Assembly: GCF_005503365.1 (NCBI RefSeq)
Contig: NZ_SCML01000048.1
Span: 1 to 48,485, forward strand
Source: Hydrogenophaga sp. 2FB
Lineage (GTDB): Bacteria; Pseudomonadota; Gammaproteobacteria; Burkholderiales; Burkholderiaceae_C
Reading direction: 5' to 3'
DNA length: 48,485 nt
The translations under genes were made by a program, and so were the position numbers. Within the stretch, counting starts at the first letter, position 1; the number at the start of each line of letters is the position of its first letter. The notes below the pieces were generated by a model that had not been told where the DNA came from, made no database searches, and worked only from the letters and a program-made list of their open reading frames with translations. Shown one piece after another: positions 48,406 through 48,485 of the stretch.

Positions 48406-48485
48406 CGGTACGCAAAGCTAGCACTGGCGCGGGGGTGGTCTGGGTAGACCGTTGATTTCATTGACTTTCCTGTTCGCTTTGTAAA
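48375..48485. repeat. terminal inverted repeat of IS1071-like element
   Basis: From GGGGTCTCCTCGTTTTCAGT to the window end. This matches my memory of the 110-bp terminal repeat of IS1071 (Tn3-family, from Comamonas), known for flanking catabolic genes in betaproteobacteria. 110 bases from 48375 would end at 48484, at the very edge of the window, so the IS1071 body would lie to the right. Confidence 0.7.

Noticed and set aside
1..48485. CRISPR arrays, tRNA and rRNA genes
   Set aside because: No regularly spaced direct repeats and no cloverleaf or rRNA sequence were seen on either strand.

Overview
The window looks like part of a large conjugative plasmid or integrative element from a high-GC betaproteobacterium, probably of the Burkholderiales/Comamonadaceae. 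The host call is an inference from three things: an IS1071-like terminal repeat at the right edge, a Burkholderiales-style hybrid HU/H1 histone-like protein, and a LivFGHMK plus CoA-ligase catabolic cluster of the kind common in that order. There are no rRNA or tRNA genes and no recognisable core chromosomal operon.

Backbone (about 1-28.4 kb). Most genes lie on the minus strand in tightly packed operons with coupled starts. From left to right: a 5'-incomplete UmuC-like polymerase; three small exported proteins; two unknown proteins with a 4-bp start/stop overlap; an operon coding an AAA+ ATPase, a sigma-70-family factor with an AT-hook, and two small unknowns; an HU/H1-like protein; a type IVB conjugation pair (IcmV/TraX-like and DotA/TraY-like); topoisomerase III; a DEDDh exonuclease; four unknown proteins; a plus-strand operon with a DnaG-type primase; an unknown; and an operon with an M23 peptidase and secreted proteins that fits a conjugation apparatus. 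The rest of the type IVB system is not in the window. Seven intergenic sites in this backbone share a 20-bp semi-palindromic element (core ATATC-NN-TTACGC, often with GTAAAG upstream). In several cases it overlaps a good sigma-70-type -10 box. None was seen in the accessory part. I read it as the operator or promoter element of an undescribed backbone-wide regulon.

Mobile region (28.4-33.3 kb). A Tn3-family transposase with a tyrosine recombinase as its partner is inserted through the 5' end of the secreted-protein operon, removing that gene's start codon and promoter. To its right is a truncated integrase remnant.

Catabolic cargo (33.3-47.7 kb). A PaaK-like CoA ligase and a crotonase-family protein (minus strand) diverge from a long plus-strand operon: a family III CoA-transferase/alpha-methylacyl-CoA racemase, an SCP-x-like thiolase, a short-chain dehydrogenase, LivG, a long-chain acyl-CoA synthetase, LivH, LivM, LivK, LivF, an acyl-CoA dehydrogenase and a TetR regulator. 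Together these would import, activate and beta-oxidise an organic acid; the racemase suggests an alpha-methyl-branched one. Two near-identical palindromes (TTTACT-nTAC-AGTAAA) in the control regions are the likely TetR operators. The right edge is an IS5-type transposase gene cut off by a 110-bp terminal repeat that I recognise as IS1071.
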